Source of the DNA: Crocodylus rhombifer
Taxonomy: Eukaryota > Chordata > Crocodylia > Crocodylidae
Length of the DNA: 64,000 bases
Direction of reading: 5' to 3'
NCBI GenBank assembly: GCA_038503035.1
Contig: JAVSML010021635.1
Coordinates: forward strand, 290,936-354,935
Within the stretch, counting starts at the first letter, position 1. Each line of letters begins with the position of its first letter. Below the pieces are notes generated by a model. That model searched no databases. It was not told the origin of the DNA and was given only the letters and a program-made list of their open reading frames with translations. This document shows, piece after piece, positions 62,606-64,000 of this stretch. A program made the position numbers and the translations under genes.

Positions 62606-62828
62606 TCCATTCCTGGGGGCAGGGCAGCAAGGGGGAGGGCAGTTCCTGTGCAGCATGCCTGGCCAGGAAGAGGGTAAAATGGTGCACAAAATGCACTGGC
62701 GGGGAGAGGGGGGAGGAGAGAGAGACCCAAGCTGCCCACTCTGCGTTTGTGGTCAGAGGGAAGGGGGCACCCACATGACATGTGCACCCCCTGCCACCCT
62801 GGTCTACACAGTATGCAGCCCTCAGCTG
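62606..62828. other. GC-rich insertion inside the old CR1
   Basis: A G+C-rich block with no CR1 similarity separates two antisense CR1 pieces. Possible ends CCTGGGGGCAGGG and CCCTGCCACCCTGG are weakly inverted. Origin not determined. Confidence 0.4.
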
Positions 62829-62880
62829 CAACTCCACCCAACTTGGTGTCATCTGCAAATCTGCCAAGCAGGCACTAAAT
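62829..62880 (-). mobile_element. continuation of the old CR1 (RT catalytic region)
   Basis: CACCCAACTTGGTGTCATCTG is antisense of the CR1 stretch that includes the A-D-D-T-K-L box; in reading order it follows the fragment at 61977-62605. Confidence 0.6.
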
Positions 62881-63567
62881 GCTGACACATAGTAAAACGT
62901 TTAACTATAACGGCTCTACAAACAGCTAAGGACCTGGTTATGCATTGACAAAGTCAATGCATTTGTACAAAGCAGGGTTCAGTTGAAAGCACACTTCACT
63001 GTTCAAACATAATAGCATTTATCTACCTTTGATTAAGTTTGAGAGAATTAACTTTTAGCTTTAATTATAGGTCCCTCTCCCCCTTTATAAACAGAGATGC
63101 ATAACAATTTACTTTCGGAGAGAATATTAACTGCCATTAATAGAAGCCTCAATTATAAGTTTGAATTGAAAAGTGTAGTCAATAGTAGGCAAATATCTAC
63201 CATATGAATGAACAAAAAAAATCCTATAGTATTATTCTATAAAGTTTACTATACTTATTATATCATGATAGATGTTTAATTTTTTTAAAATTTCCATTCA
63301 ATAATGATATACATTAAGTAGTAGAAAAGAAAAACATCTTTAGAATAAAAAAAAGCTTATTCTAGATTGTTACCTTCCCAAGTGCTATCCCACAGTCAAA
63401 AGATAACATACCAAATTATGAGTGTTTAGTTAAGAGAAAAATAATCAGAGATTTATAAATTTTCCAAATTTATAAATAATAATACTACTCTGTATATTTT
63501 TAAAGAAGTTACTTTTTATAAAGGTAAAACACAAAAAGTGTCCTTCATTTTTTCTATATGCCATAAG
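62881..63567 (-). other. ATG5: ATG5 intron, no recognised feature
   Basis: Very AT-rich sequence, no coding or repeat signal recognised. Confidence 0.45.
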
Positions 63568-64000
63568 TACGGGTGCACCGATAAAGATTTTTTTGGCCAA
63601 TACCTATGGCTAAATATTGACCAGCCATATCAGCTGATAACTGTCCAATTGCTGATACGCAGCCTGGCAGCTTGGAGAGCAGCATCTGGCTGGTAAATCT
63701 GTTGGTGGGGAAGGGGCGTGCGGGATGAAAGGGGCATGAATATGCAGGGCCATCTCTGGGGGGTGAGGTGGCGAACAGAGGTGACCGCCCCGGGCCCCCT
63801 GCTTTAGGAGGCCCCTCATACTGCCACCAGCTTTGTGTCCAGCCACTTGCTACCCACCCCCTCCAGACGCCACTGCTGTGGATGGCAGCGGCAGCTTCTT
63901 TGGGTCCAGGGTGTGTGTGATTGGACTAGGGGCGGAGCTCCGCATGGGCTGATTTGCCCCAGGCCCCACACCCTACTCGGGCTGGCTCTGCATGGACAGG
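63568..64000. mobile_element. hAT-like repeat with a GC-rich repeat inside
   Basis: TACGGGTGCACCGATAAAG (63568) is like the terminus of a common vertebrate hAT-type repeat, followed by GGCCAATACC and TCAGCTGATA. At 63745-63990 a GC-rich block starts CAGGGCCATC and ends GGCTGGCTCTG, possibly inverted ends of a second element. The outer element is cut by the window end, and no target duplication was found. Confidence 0.4.

Noticed and set aside
63745..63990. Complete transposon with target duplication
   Set aside because: Ends CAGGGCCA and TGGCTCTG are suggestive, but the flanking octamers do not match convincingly.

Overview
The window is a stretch of vertebrate nuclear DNA with one confidently identified host coding exon, the last exon of the autophagy gene ATG5 (minus strand, 43859-43995). 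Almost everything else is transposable-element sequence and AT-rich non-coding DNA. The repeat content (many CR1 LINEs of different ages, hAT and Tigger-like DNA transposon remnants, Penelope-like 3' ends, MIR SINEs, LTR-like blocks, a Myb/SANT-like transposon-derived domain) points to a sauropsid. I infer a crocodilian from the style of the CR1 3' ends; the species is not proven from sequence alone. In other vertebrates PRDM1 lies beyond the 3' end of ATG5, so positions 1-43858 are probably ATG5 3' flank towards PRDM1, and 43996-64000 the last ATG5 intron. No PRDM1 exon was seen.

Layout. 1-1536: end of a hAT-like element, a TG/CA microsatellite and plain sequence. 1537-5383: long plus-strand CR1 (copy A) with a broken SGNH-esterase ORF1 and a broken endonuclease/reverse-transcriptase ORF2, itself carrying a small CR1 3' end. 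6017-7530: minus-strand CR1. 8386-9905: MITE-like repeat, then a GC-rich transposon relic with a decayed Myb/SANT-like domain. 11327-15950: a minus-strand CR1 split by a younger plus-strand CR1 (copy B) whose ORF2 has only one stop and one 1-bp frameshift. 15950-22250: hAT end, two LTR-like blocks, L3/CR1 and Penelope-like fragments and an older CR1. 23091-25057: hAT element with a nested CR1, then MIR and a Tigger-like MITE. 25545-26385: solo-LTR candidate. 26386-35990: mostly unique. 36000-38824: two head-to-head CR1 fragments. 38855-39157: a perfect 105-bp inverted repeat with a templated insert. 40258-41000: old CR1. 42372-42706: an unexplained candidate terminal exon. 43859-43995: ATG5. 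44000-64000: intron with a palindromic MITE, three TSD-flanked hAT elements, a MIR, a Penelope-like insertion and three CR1 fragments.

The genes do not form a pathway; the window is a record of insertions into the ATG5 3' flank and intron. The strongest unusual signals are the inverted repeat at 38855-39157, whose loop is an 83/84 reverse-complement copy of 40767-40850; the CR1-in-CR1 insertion at 12080-15039 with a target duplication and a fold-back filler at its 5' junction; and the stop-free, splice-acceptor-preceded, polyA-signal-followed reading frame at 42372-42706, whose phase matches the ATG5 last exon.
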